NCBI GenBank assembly: GCA_030789695.1
Contig: CM061141.1
Span: 168,957,079-169,021,078 of the forward strand
Reading direction: 5' to 3'
DNA from: Scilla litardierei
Taxonomy: Eukaryota > Streptophyta > Magnoliopsida > Asparagales > Asparagaceae
Length of the DNA stretch: 64,000 bases
In this document: in pieces, positions 47,433 through 58,994 of the stretch
Position numbering within the stretch: position 1 is the first letter of the stretch
How the letters are laid out: the number at the start of each line of letters is the position of its first letter
Position numbers and translations under genes: made by a program
The notes under the pieces: generated by a model
What the model was told of the DNA's origin: nothing
Seen by the model: only the letters and a program-made list of their open reading frames with translations
Databases searched by the model: none

Positions 47433-47817
47433 GCAAACTCCATAAATTGGACGATGAAGGGATGAAGGGGGAAACGAAGCCACATGCGAAACATCTCCAC
47501 ATAGACACACACTTCTCTACTCCGCGGAAAGCAAATCTGCTCGTCGCTGAAAGGGACTCGGACGTCATACGGGTGGCACATGTACCTCTCCCGGATCTCT
47601 GTGACCTTCGAGAAGGGGACTATGGACGATGTCTCAAGAATCACCGGAGGAACATCAAACCTCTCAGCAGCCCGGGCCACGTCATCGCCAACAGGTCCTC
47701 AAAGAGCGGGCCTTTCCCCTTGTCCGGACGAGGGCGAGTCACCGGAGTAGGGCCGGACATAGAGGATGGAGGGTCGCCAGACCCCGGCGTGGAGCCGCCT
47801 ATCCTAAGCATAGCCAT
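47433..47817 (-). pseudogene. Antisense ORF of Tat-like gypsy element E5 (Transposase_28-like), partial
   Basis: The minus-strand ATG at 47817 opens a Pro/Gly-rich leader (GGSTPGSGDPPSS ... TRPRPDKGKG). A shift near 47690 puts the rest in another frame: DVARAAERFDVPPV, then ICFPRSREVCVYVEMFR and LRFPLHPFIVQFMEF. The gap follows. The 'FPLHPF' context matches the plant 'putative gypsy type transposon' family (Transposase_28). In Tat-lineage elements such ORFs are known between pol and the 3' LTR in antisense, which fits the plus-strand LTR at 57396. E2 inserted 3 bp upstream of the ATG. Truncation by the gap and the apparent frameshift make function unlikely, though a sequencing error is possible. 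Confidence 0.65.
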
Positions 47818-48123
47818 AGGTGTAACGACTGGTTTTTTGTATGATTGGATTATCAGTGGGTTCTGCTTGTGATGGTGGGTTCTCTCCTTGTGTGGTTTCC
47901 ATTTCCATAGTTCTCGCTTTCATTCATCTCGTTGAGATTTCCTAACTTTCGTTTTCATTCCTTTTAATGTGATCTTCTAGCTTCTTCCTTAGAATCATTG
48001 AACTCGGAGTAAGTCACTCGTGACGAGCTTCATATCGATCATATCTTAGCGATAGGTTGATCCTAGAAACCTTAGAATTCATCCCGGACCTTCGCGCTCC
48101 ATTTCGAGACTTTTCGTGCACAT

Positions 48124-48537
48124 TAGTTGGTTCAAGAAGATCAACCGACCGACTAGATTCCAATTTAGTCGGTCAGAAAATCAACTGGAACCGACTAGTT
48201 CATTCAATCAATTATTCTGGAGTTACTGTTTACTCTTAGTCGGTCTAAGAACAACCATCGACCGACTAGATGCTAAACTAGTCGGTCAGGAATCCTTCTC
48301 AGACCGACTAACTCTCATTCCCATGATCTCTCTCAGAATTCAGCCTTTAGTCGGTCTATGAACACTCACCGACCGACTAGTTCTCAAACTAGTCGGTTGA
48401 CAAGCCTTCACAGATCGACTAACTCATAGTCCAGTTTTCCTGAGCGAGCTACTGTTTACTCTTAGTCGGTCTGCGTTGATCAATCGACCGACTAGTTCCC
48501 AAACTAGTCGGTCAGCCATCCTTCTTTGACCGACTAA
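48124..48537 (+). repeat. Palindromic TAGTCGGTC array in E2 5' LTR
   Basis: GACCGACTAG starts at about 48147, 48260, 48371 and 48486, a period of 111-115 bp. Each unit has the inverted-pair layout seen in E1. Read in the same direction relative to element sense, units align with E1 units well beyond the palindromes (for example minus-strand GAGAAGGATTCCTGACCGAC against E1 plus-strand TAAGAAGGATTACTGACCGA). Confidence 0.92.
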
Positions 48538-48580
48538 TCAGCCCAGGAAACCCTAGTTTTGTCCTAGCCGCCACACTTTT

Positions 48581-48590
48581 CTATAAATAC
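48581..48590 (+). promoter_or_regulatory. TATA box of E2 5' LTR
   Basis: TTCTATAAATACGCC, about 44 bp downstream of the palindrome array, followed by a CT-rich leader with no RNA-coding features. Confidence 0.75.
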
Positions 48591-49244
48591 GCCCCAAACG
48601 TTTTCTTCTTCTTCCTCATCACCCCAAACCCTAATTTCTCCCCCATTGAGCCCCCTTCTTCCCCAAACCATTGATCCTTCATCCCAAGCTCATCCATCAT
48701 CATCCAAACCCTCATTTCACATATCCTACCTCTCCTCAACCTCAAACCCTCATCAAATCCCCAAAAGCCTCATCCAAACCCATTTCTCCAGATTTTCCCC
48801 ATTTCCAGATCTGAGCCGGATCGTTCTTCCGTCACCGTAGTTCTCGGCGTCGTTCCTCCGCTTCTTCACGGGTAGTATTCTTCCTTTAATAATCTCATAA
48901 CCCACACTTGATATCTGTGAAACCCTAATAAAATGGATCATTAGAAATCGTAGGGTTCGATTGTGAATACGGATTAGTTACCATTCTAATGTTGTTTTTC
49001 CATGACAGTGATCCATTCCCGTAGATAACAAATTTGTGTGATGTGCCTTCGTTGATCGTTCTCCTCGGTGCGAGGCAAGTGAAACTTGCATCTCTTGATT
49101 TGGGCCATGTCTTAGGCCATTTCCTTGCTTTAGCGTAAAAGAGACTTGACGGTGAAAGGATAGCCGTCTAGACGCCATTGACCTAGCTTGACAACGAAGC
49201 TTGGTCCGTCACCTTCATCATGCTTGTATGTCACGTTTACTTTC

Positions 49245-49545
49245 CTTAACGGTACGCGTATTAACTGTTCATGTCATCCATGCATCCTTAACTGCTATTG
49301 CATTTTAACTGTCATGTTTAATTTAAATTAACGGTGCACGAATATTGTTCATGCCATTGCATTTTGCCTGTCATGTTTAATTTAAATAAACGGTACGCGA
49401 ATATTGTTCATGCCATTGCATTTTGCCTGTCATGTCTAATTTAAATAAACGGTACGCGAATATCTGTTCATGTCATTGCATTTTGCCTGTCACGTTTAAA
49501 TATAATTAACGGTACGCGTATTAACTGCTCATGTCATTGCATGCT
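49245..49545 (+). repeat. ~60-bp minisatellite in E2 LTR
   Basis: Units begin at ACGGTRCGCG near 49249, 49331, 49390, 49449 and 49509, the last four 59-60 bp apart. Each contains TTCATGYCATTGCATTTTG. The same array is present in the right LTR at about 55802-56102. Confidence 0.85.
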
Positions 49546-50467
49546 TGAATACCCATCGTGATTGCGTAGCTTTGCTACATACTCGTACTATTGTTCTGGC
49601 TAGGCACCCACCTTGCGTGGACACAATCCTATGCCAAATACACTTTCTGGCTCGTGTTCCAGAAGACGAGCTCATCACAGCCTGCGGGCAATGGGGCACT
49701 CGTTGAGTGATCCCTTGTACTTGATACTTAAACACAGCCTGAGGGCATAGGGCGCTCGTTGAGTGATCCCTTGTACTTGTACTTGTTACTTGACAATACT
49801 TGTCACACTTGCCACTTGTACTTGTCCGTGTTTTATTTGGAAAACTTGTTATCCATGACATACTTGTTACTTGCTACTTGTACTTTACTTGTCACTTCCA
49901 TACTATACTTGCCATGCCATGCATCATACTATAACGGCTAGGTTGTTAGTTTACCTTTCTTTCAGTTTCCTTGCACAAGTCTTTCCAGACTTGCTGACAT
50001 GTGCCCCTCTCTCTTTTGGGTGTCACATGTTAGACCCAGAGCCAGAGCTTTGTTGCAGGGGATATGGTGTTGATGATGCTGATGTTTGCTGTAGAGGTGA
50101 GTGGACACCAGGGGCCTGTCTTAAAGACCGCTCGTGTTCACTTCTTTGTTTAGGTTTGCTGTTAGTTGTTGGTGCGTGGCACCTTTGTATGTATGTTATA
50201 CCTTGTTGGCCATGTTTGGGCCTTAGACTCTTTTCCTTTTAGCCTGGTGGCTTTTCTGTGATATTGTAATTTAATTAATAGATAATCTGAGATTGAACAT
50301 TTTATCTGTCTCTCCTTCTTGTTATTATTGTTGTTCCGTATTGCATTGCAAGGACCTGCCATTTGTAGTTCTATTTGACGCTTATCGGACTTGCGGCTTT
50401 TCAGCTTCAAGTCTGAGCGGACCTTCTCATGTCTCGCCTCCACATTTTTGGGAAGCGGGGCGTGAAA

Positions 50468-53400
50468 GGTTTTATTGGTGGCCCATGCAGGTCCATTTGC
50501 AAATGTGAACTATCGGAACCATGATAATAATTATGGAATGTCCATTAAATAAATTAGAACATTCAATTTATAAGCCTCGAGTCTAGTAGTTTTCCTATGT
50601 CACTAGGTGGTGGGAAGACTTAGTTAGACGTCCGTGCTTGCTAGTTAGAGGCCCCTGATTGTTAGTTAGACTCCCCGCTAGGAGTTGATTTGGTCGTCGT
50701 AGGAGTTACCTTAGTGGTTCCTGTCTAGCTTTGACTAGGATAGACTTCTAGAATTCTTTGGTCTCTCGCTTGGGTTCATCGATTTCGGACCAAGCTGAAC
50801 TCATTTCATCGCTGTCTAGCCCTTAGGGAGTCTTAGCGCTTAGTTCCATAATCTTTAGCTGGTTGACCGTAGGAGATTCCCGTAGATTTTCCTAAGTCAT
50901 ATCCTAGGCGTGTTTATGCTTTGATCATCCGACCAAATCCCTTGCCTCGATTCCCATGACCACCCTGTTTCGATAATCGTTGATCCTTCGAATGTCCCCA
51001 TTCGCAAGGCTTAATTTCTTTTAAAGTTATTTTTTGATTTCCCTTATTAAAGTTTTCGTTAAGTTTAAATTTTGTTTTAAACCCGCTACGTATATACTTA
51101 AAATTTCTCACTTTTCGATTGAGTCAAATTCCTTGTCGATTTCGGAGTCTAATGGTTGTAATTACAATTGCTATCTCGTAACCATTTTCTTGTCTATATT
51201 TTCGCATTTCGGTTTAAAGACTCCAATACTATTTTGGAAAATTCGATGTACCATTTTCTAACTATGAGATCCATTTTAATCGCATATCATACATACTTTA
51301 AAATCTTTTCCAAGCTAAATGGAATTTCAATTGCTATATGTATACTTATATCTCGTACTCTTTCGTTGACTTAAATTAATTTTTGAAATTCGAAAGTTTT
51401 GACGAGATTTTGATTACTGTTTTATAATGTTTTACAGCCTATACCTTTCATACCTATTTGAATATCTTGTCCCTTTTCATAAATCGATTTAATTCTGAGC
51501 CGCAATTCTATTTTCCAAATTCGATTTATGAATTTTCCTTTCTTATTTATGCTATTCAAATGACTCGTCGCGCTCCCTTAATATACTTTTCAAGTCACAG
51601 ATGATCTCAGCTTTCAACAAATCAAAGTTATGTTCAAACATTTTCCCGACTACAGATTTTTGGAAAATTACGTTTCCGTAACCACTTTCCCTTGTCCTCG
51701 ATTCACATGACCACCTCATTACAATTATCCTTGATCTTTCAAATGTTTTCCGTTGCAAATCTTGATTCTTCCAAAGTTATTTTCGAATGCTTTCCTTATT
51801 TGAAGTTTCGCTCAATTTAAATTTTGTTCTAAACTTCTTTAAATATGTCTCCCTAAATTTCGATGGAGTTAAAAGTCGTTCTTGAATTTTGAAGACCTTT
51901 GGTCGTAAATTTTAAAATTACTACCTTGTACTATTTCTTTTAACAATGTATCTTTCGCATTTCGATTTTTAAACTTTATTACTATCCTGATGGTTCGATA
52001 TACCGTCCTTTTTCCTAACTACAAAAATTTATTTTAACCACTCATCTTACATACCTTTAGGGAAATTTTTCCAAACTGAATGGACTTCAACTAATTTTTG
52101 GTATATATCAATTATAGGTTCGTCGTACTCGTACTTCGAAAGTTTTTATACCAACACGTTCTTTTGGCGAATCCTTATTTCCCTAAAAGTATCTTCGATC
52201 TTCTTCTTTCGTTAAGTTTAAATTGGTTCGAAACACTTTTGTTATATGTGAGGTTTCATGCTCCTTCGCCGACTTAAATTATTTATGTTTTTAAATATCG
52301 AAACTCGTGTTGAGATTTTTAGCTTAAAAGTTTATAATATTTTCAGCATATACTCTCGTATCAATATAAATGTCTTGTCCCTTTTCATATACCAATTTCA
52401 TTCTGAACCGTATTTCTATTTTCCTAACTCGATTCATAATTTATTTTCTTACTTGTGCCATTAGAATTTTATTCGAAAACACCTCGTGCTTACTCTTAAT
52501 AAACTTTTCAAGTCCCTTGGGACTTCGGCTTTTAGCAAGTCGATTTTATGCTCAACATTTTCCATATTTCAGATTTTTGTAAAAAAAAAAATTTATTACT
52601 ATTTCGAAATCATTCCTGACTTAGACCCTTCATAAAACGGTTTAAAAGTTTTAATACTAACTTGATGAGTTTAAATATCCTTTTCTCTTTCCATACTACT
52701 AAGATATTATCTTTCCATTCACTATACACACTTTTAAGATAATTTCTGAAATATGACTTCAATTATTTTTATATATCGGTACCACGTTCGTTTTGCTCGT
52801 ACATTAAGATCTTGTATAAAGCAATTTTTGTTGGCAAATTCGGATTTCTCTAAAATTATTTTCGATATGGTTTATTTGGGATTTCTCTTCAGTTTTTAAG
52901 ATTCGGAAACCTTTAGCATGCGCTTAAATTCTCCACACTATACTTGATCTGATTTCAATCTTCGAATCTCAAAACTTTTCCAAAATTTTTAGATTGCTGC
53001 CGCATAACATTTCTGACCTATGTTTTAATGTTCGAGTAAATGATTTCCTTTTTCCTCATGATGATTTTATATAAGCCAATAAACCACTTTTCCTCTTATT
53101 ACGTATATTCGTCTCAAACTCATTTTCAAACAACTTGTTTATCGACCTCTAAATAATTTTATACAAACGAGGACTCCGACTTTTGAAGTACAACGGTCTT
53201 TGAATTCACGTATTTTAACTTATTTTGTTTACACTACCTTCTTTACGTATTCCTTAAGGGTATCATTGCATCATCTTTCCACCTAAACATTCACAGTCTT
53301 ACCCTGATTCCCCTAACCAAATTTGGCTCCTTATCTCCGTCCTAGCTGAACCCATGTTTTTCGATCTTTCTATTCGTCATGATCTAGGTTCGGTTCTTTC

Positions 53401-54377
53401 CTATTGTCTAGCCCATAGATCTTGTCGTTGCCTGTGTCAACCTTGTTATAGTTTGGTGGGCCCATTAGTTAAGTGGTTACGACGTCGTAGTGTTGATTTC
53501 GTGGTGTGTATATAGTGGTATGGGTGTTGGCATTTGTATGTTGTGTGTAGGTAATTTTCTGCTTGAGTATGATGTGATATACGTATGATAACAGAATTAT
53601 AATTTTGATTGGTACTACTTGTTTTATGAGATGTCGTATGCATGTATATCAGGAGGTACACCCGACTATTGCATCTCTTAAACTTGTATGTAGTTGATGT
53701 GTTGATATGGTAATTATAAATGGATGGATATGGTGTGAAAATATGTGATACGTGGATGTGTATGCCTTGGAGTGGTATGCGTATGTGTATGGATACTGTG
53801 TTACGCATATAAATGTCCTGCTATGATTTGAGTCTCACTCAAGCTTGAGTGGGTATACTCTATGTACTTTGGTATAATTGTATGTGGTGGTGAATAGTGA
53901 TGGATGATGTATGTATGGTGTTTGAGTTGTTTGTGCTTGGTTGTGTTACGCACACGATTGTGGGTGGCTGTACCAATATATAGTTATAGGACTATATGTG
54001 AGGTGAAAATATGGTGAAATATTTGCATGTATTGAATGACTAAATAAATGTGAAATTATTTTCAAATAAGAGAGGCTTGGTTATTTTCTTATAGTAAGTA
54101 ATAAGTGTTTATTGTTGTATAAATATATTGACTATATATATGTGATTGAAATACGTGTATGAAATTGATTGACTATAATAAGTATGAGTGTACTATGTGC
54201 GTGAAAATATGTGCGTAGTGGTAGTAATATTTGATTTCTAGTGCATGTATATATAAGCACTCGAAATGAAAGTACTTGGTTGAATTTATGATGTGATATT
54301 GGTTGAGGGTAGTTACCCGAGCGACTATATATATGTTAGAAAGTTCGAGGACGGACTTTATTCTAAGGTGGGTAGGA
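50468..54377 (+). other. E2 internal region without coding capacity
   Basis: Begins with the PBS-like TGGTGGCCCATGCAGG (50476-50491) and ends with the PPT. No open frame exceeds about 120 codons and none resembles gag or pol. The last 900 bp are rich in TGTAT / GTATG words. Confidence 0.8.
50930..52930 (+). repeat. Old, degenerate tandem repeats inside E2
   Basis: Related texts recur at about 50957, 51709, 52150 and 52840. Each has a variant of 'aaagttattttcgat.cttatt', then 'gttaagtttaaattttgtt', then 'aaaatttctc'. A second shared text, 'cttttcaagtc...ttatgytcaa', is near 51585 and 52505. Spacing is irregular (about 430-750 bp), so the array is strongly diverged, unlike the young LTRs. Confidence 0.6.
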
Positions 54378-54680
54378 TGTAATGACTGGTTTTTTGTATG
54401 ATTGGATTATCAGTGGGTTCTGCTTGTGATGGTGGGTTCTCTCCTTGTGTGGTTTCCATTTCCATAGTTCTCGCTTTCATTCATCTCGTTGAGATTTCCT
54501 AACTTTCGTTTTCATTCCTTTTGATGTGATCTTCTAGCTTCTTCCTTAGAATCATTGAACTCGGAGTAAGTCACTCGTGACGAGCTTCATATCGATCATA
54601 TCTTAGCGATAGGTTGATCCTAGAAACCTTAGAATTCATCCCAGACCTTCGCGCTCCATTTCGAGACTTTTCGTGCACGT

Positions 54681-55094
54681 TAGTTGGTTCAAGAAGATCA
54701 ACTGACCGACTAGATTCCAATTTAGTCGGTCAGGAAATCAACTGGAACCGACTAGTTCATTCAATCAATTATTTTGGAGTTACTGTTTACTCTTAGTCGG
54801 TCTAAGAACAACCATCGACCGACTAGATGCTAAACTAGTCGGTCAGGAATCCTTCTCAGACCGACTAACTCTCATTCCCATGATCTCTCTCAGAATTCAG
54901 CCTTTAGTCGGTCTATGAACACTCACCGACCGACTAGTTCTCAAACTAGTCGGTTGACAAGCCTTCACAGACCGACTAACTCATAGTCCAGTTTTCCTGA
55001 GCGAGCTACTTTTTACTCTTAGTCGGTCTGCGTTGATCAATCGACCGACTAGTTCCTAAACTAGTCGGTCAGCCATCCTTCTTTGACCGACTAA
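54681..55094 (+). repeat. Palindromic TAGTCGGTC array in E2 3' LTR
   Basis: Four units matching those in the left LTR with a few substitutions, ending about 44 bp before the TATA box. Confidence 0.92.
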
Positions 55095-55137
55095 TCAGCC
55101 CAGGAAACCCTAGTTTTGTCCTAGCCGCCACACTTTT

Positions 55138-55147
55138 CTATAAATAC
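55138..55147 (+). promoter_or_regulatory. TATA box of E2 3' LTR
   Basis: CTATAAATAC, identical to the 5' LTR copy. Confidence 0.7.
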
Positions 55148-57024
55148 GCCCCAAACGTTTTCTTCTTCTTCCTCATCACCCCAAACCCTAATTTCTCCCC
55201 CATTGAGCCCCCTTCTTCCCCAAACCATTGATCCTTCATCCCAAGCTCATCCATCATCATCCAAACCCTCATTTCACATATCCTACCTCTCCTCAACCTC
55301 AAACCCTCATCAAATCCCCAAAAGCCTCATCCAAACCCATTTCTCCAGATTTTCCCCATTTCCAGATCTGAGCCGGATCGTTCTTCCGTCACCGTAGTTC
55401 TCGGCGTCGTTCCTCCGCTTCTTCACGGGTAGTATTCTTCCTTTAATAATCTCATAACCCACACTTGATATCTGTGAAACCCTAATAAAATGGATCATTA
55501 GAAATCGTAGGGTTCGATTGTGAATACGGATTAGTTACCATTCTAATGTTGTTTTTCCATGACAGTGATCCATTCCCGTAGATAACAAATTTGTGTGATG
55601 TGCCTTCGTTGATCGTTCTCCTCGGTGCCAGGCAAGTGAAACTTGCATCTCTTGATTTGGGCCATGTCTTAGGCCATTTCCTTGCTTTAGCGTAAAAGAG
55701 ACTTGACGGTGAAAGGATAGCCGTCTAGACGCCATTGACCTAGCTTGACAACGAAGCTTGGTCCGTCACCTTCATCATGCTTGTATGTCACGTTTACTTT
55801 CCTTAACGGTACGCGTATTAACTGTTCATGTCATCCATGCATCCTTAACTGCTATTGCATTTTAACTGTCATGTTTAATTTAAATTAACGGTGCACGAAT
55901 ATTGTTCATGCCATTGCATTTTGCCTGTCATGTTTAATTTAAATAAACGGTACGCGAATATTGTTCATGCCATTGCATTTTGCCTGTCATGTCTAATTTA
56001 AATAAACGGTACGCGAATATCTGTTCATGTCATTGCATTTTGCCTGTCACGTTTAAATACAATTAACGGTACGCGTATTAACTGCTCATGTCATTGCATG
56101 CTTGAATACCCATCGTGATTGCGTAGCTTTGCTACATACTCGTACTATTGTTCCGGCTAGGCACCCACCTTGCGTGGACACAATCCTATGCCAAATACAC
56201 TTTCTGGATCGTGTTCCAGAAGACGAGCTCATCACAGCCTACGAGCAATGGGGCACTCGTTGAGTGATCCCTTGTACTTGATACTTGAACACAGCCTGAG
56301 GGCATAGGGCGCTCGTTGAGTGATCCCTTGTACTTGTACTTGTTACTTAACAATACTTGTCACACTTGCCACTTGTACTTGTCCGTGTTTTACTTGGAAA
56401 ACTTGTTATCCATGACATACTTGTTACTTGCTACTTGTACTTTACATGTCACTTCCATACTATACTTGCCATGCCATGCATCATACTATAACGGCTAGGT
56501 TGTTAGTTTACCTTTCTTTCAGTTTCCTTGCACAAGTCTTTCCAGACTTGCTGACATGTGCCCCTCTCTCTTTTGGGTGTCACATGTTAGACCCAGAGCC
56601 AGAGCTTTGTTGCAGGGGATATGGTGTTGATGATGCTGATGTTTGCTGTGGAGGTGAGTGGACACCAGGGGCCTGTCTTGAAGACCGCTCGTGTTCACTT
56701 CTTTGTTTAGGTTTGCTGTTAGTTGTTGGTGCGTGGCACCTTTGTATGTATGTTATACCTTGTTGGCCATGTTTGGGCCTTAGACTCTTTTCCTTTTAGC
56801 CTGGTGGCTTTTCTGTGATATTGTAATTTAATTAATGGATAATCTGAGATTGAACATTTTATCTGTCTCTCCTTCTTGTTATTATTGTTGTTCCGTATTG
56901 CATTGCAAGGACCTGTCATTTGTAGTTCTATTTGACGCTTATCGGACTTGCGACTTTTCAGCTTCAAGTCTGAGCGGACCTTCTCACGTCTCGCCTCCAC
57001 ATTTTTGGGAAGCGGGGCGTGACA

Positions 57025-57395
57025 ATCGGAAAGACAGAAGGAGGAGGAGAGAAGTTACCTGAGAAGGAACTCGAGAAAAAAAGTCGAAGGAGAGCTCGGA
57101 AGGTTTGCCGAGTCGAAATCAAGAAAGGAGGCGCGAAAGAGTCGAAGCTCAAAAGACCGACACCCTTATATGGAAGACAATCCGCGAATCGAGACCACCC
57201 AGGGAGAAGTACGTGGCTGCATCTGGCGACCGATGGCGCTTCGAAACCCGCACCAAGGGGAATTTGAACGGGCCACCTCATGATGGCCTCCATTTAATGA
57301 ACCAGCCTAGACTGGCGCGCCTGTCAAAATCAGCAGATGTTACATCGACCGAGCCGAACCGTCTGGATTGCATCGGCACGACCGATGGGGGCAAT
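57025..57395. other. E5 spacer between antisense ORF and 3' LTR, with PPT
   Basis: Continues the host element after E2. On the minus strand CCATATAAGGG (about 57163-57173) could be a TATA box for the antisense ORF. A plus-strand purine tract GATGGGGGCAAT (57384-57395) precedes the LTR and gives the direction of E5. No ORF with similarity. Confidence 0.55.
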
Positions 57396-57633
57396 TGATA
57401 CGCCTATTTTAGAGAGGCCCCGGAACAACCCGAGGGCAGGAGGCCCACGAAGAAGGTGCGGCCCATTCAATAAGACCCAATGGAAATCTCAGACCCGAAT
57501 CATCCACGGCCTGACATGCTCACGACCAGCCCACGATCGTCAGGGGTAACCACTCCCCCCAAGGCGGGGGGCCTTAATGTCCATTAAGGAACCCCGTAAT
57601 CGACTCCCCCATGACGCAGGCAGGCGCTATCGT

Positions 57634-57690
57634 GGGGGCGGATCTCGGGGGCGTGAGTTGGGGGTCAGCGGGGGGGGCGTGGGTCGGGGG
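57634..57690 (+). other. G-run cluster, potential G-quadruplex, in E5 LTR
   Basis: G-runs of 5, 5, 5, 8, 3 and 5 within 57 bp, about 20 bp upstream of the TATA-like box. Loops are 5-8 bp. The G4 potential is read from the sequence; folding is inferred. Confidence 0.75.
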
Positions 57691-57708
57691 CAAACATGGG
57701 CCAAGCTC

Positions 57709-57717
57709 CATAAAAGG
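57709..57717 (+). promoter_or_regulatory. TATA-like box of E5 LTR
   Basis: CATAAAAGG, in the usual position for a Tat-group LTR promoter. Confidence 0.6.
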
Positions 57718-58299
57718 ACGTGAAGGATGACCAAGAGGGGGATCGAATCCCAGGTATCCAAATCTGAGGTATTCCATCAACGACCTTGCTTCCGACGTTT
57801 TTCTCCCTTTCCCTGCTCGTGCCGAGGGTCAGCGTATCGATCTTCTCTCGAGTCATACCTACCCCGTCGAGTACTCTTCAGACCTTAATCTGACTTAGGC
57901 ATCAGAGGGGATTTGGCCGAAACCAAGGTCCGGCCTCCCTGACGAGTTTCTTGTCTGTTAAGGAAGGAGCTGACCGAGGCACCGAGGCTACCCCTCAGCG
58001 CCAGTCGACCACCCCCACTGCTAGCGAGCGTGGTCACCGACCGAAGACCGAGCAGCGAACAAAGCGCCGAGGCTACCCCTCGACGTACGACTGACCGAGG
58101 CCGAGCCCATCACACGGAGCTGAGGCTTCCCCTCCGCTCTGCTTCAGCCAAGGGCCGACGCTCTGTCTGAACCTCTCGCTCGACCTCGACTCCATCGCCG
58201 ACCCACGCTGAGCACACGTGTTTTTGGCTTGATCAAGGGATCCCAACCGACCCCTTGACCACGTTGACTGTACAGTCATCGGTCAACAATTCAGTGGTG

Positions 58300-58961
58300 A
58301 GAAACACCCGTAAACACCTTACATTTGAGACAATCCTTCTGCCAATGTCCTTTCTTTTTGTAGAAACGACACTTATTCTCATAATGTTCCTTCTTTCTAG
58401 AATGTTCACCTTTAATAGATCCTTTCCTCGTGAATTTCTTACGTTTTGGCTTGAGCAACTTTGCAGTTCAATTAATGGTTAGTTAACGGAGTGTCCTCCA
58501 AAGTTATTTAACCTATTTTCCACCTGAATGAGCTTTTTAGTTAATTCATTAATATCACACTTGTCCTTTATAGTGTTATGATTGATTTGGAAAGCTCCAT
58601 ACTTAGAAGGTACTGAATTCAGTATAAACTGAACGAGGAAGGAATCATCCACTTGAATACTTAATGACTTAAGTCTTGCTGCAATGTTTGTCATTTCAAT
58701 GATATGTTCTTGCATGCTCTTAGTCCTATTGATTTCATGGACGTAAGTTGAAACATTAATGCACCGGCAAGAGACTAATCCACCAAAACAAAAGCGTTCT
58801 TCCACAAGGTTAAGATATTCGATTGCTTTGTTAATTTGTGGAATTATGCCCTTAATGTTATTTGCCATGGTCGTTCGTATAAACATCAAGCTTAAACTAT
58901 TAGACCATTCCCAACACTTCATATTGAACTCCTCATCCTCAGTGCTGTCGTCTATGATCAC
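58300..58961 (-). pseudogene. gag: Copia gag remnant (UBN2_2-like)
   Basis: The ORF 58961-58479 (160 residues) carries the copia gag-polypeptide text WEWSNSLSLMFIRTTM, EHIIEMTNIAARLKSL, DDSFLVQFILNSVPSKYG and INELTKKLIQVENRL. A stop follows. Beyond it, near 58340-58380, a zinc knuckle can be read as CRFYKKKGHWQKDC, with Tyr in place of the second Cys. The N-terminus and all pol are absent. It lies between the E5 LTR and inverted satellite, with no LTR of its own visible. It belongs to a different copia group from E1. Confidence 0.8.
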
Positions 58962-58994
58962 TTCATGGTTTCCTCACGTAAAACCAAGTAAATG

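Larger units (their letters stand above)
47821..50467 (+). repeat. E2 5' LTR
   Basis: 2,647 bp, same length as the right copy. In order it holds the palindrome array, TATA box, a C/T-rich leader, a ~60-bp minisatellite and degenerate ACTTGT repeats (49680-49905, including a ~55-bp duplication with CTCGTTGAGTGATCCCTTG). Confidence 0.93.
47821..57024 (+). mobile_element. E2: coding-free gypsy-like (LARD-type) LTR element
   Basis: 9,204 bp with two 2,647-bp LTRs (TGTAAYGACTGG ... CGTGACA; the left copy ends CGTGAAA), 3,910 bp of interior and flanking pentamers ATAGG (47816-47820) and ATCGG (57025-57029), a TSD with one change. Before the right LTR is AAGGTGGGTAGGA (54365-54377), the PPT form typical of Tekay/Del chromoviruses, preceded by a GAGGACGGACTTTATTCTAA text. 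The PBS region matches E4. No ORF with gag or pol similarity exists inside. The LTRs look about 99% alike by eye, so it is recent. It is nested in E5. Confidence 0.9.
54378..57024 (+). repeat. E2 3' LTR
   Basis: 2,647 bp, carrying the same array, TATA and minisatellite as the left copy, ending GGGGCGTGACA. Confidence 0.93.
57396..58288 (+). repeat. 3' LTR of Tat-like gypsy element E5
   Basis: 893 bp, TGATACGCC ... ATCGGTCAACA, preceded by a PPT. It is GC-rich, unlike its surroundings. Downstream of the TATA box is the text CTGACTTAGGCATCAGAGG, typical of plant Tat-group LTRs. The partner LTR is not in the window. Confidence 0.7.

Noticed and set aside
46841..47872. Long ORFs of 200-340 codons over the gap
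   Set aside because: They are open only because the 500 Ns contain no stops. Only the minus-strand part right of the gap shows family similarity.
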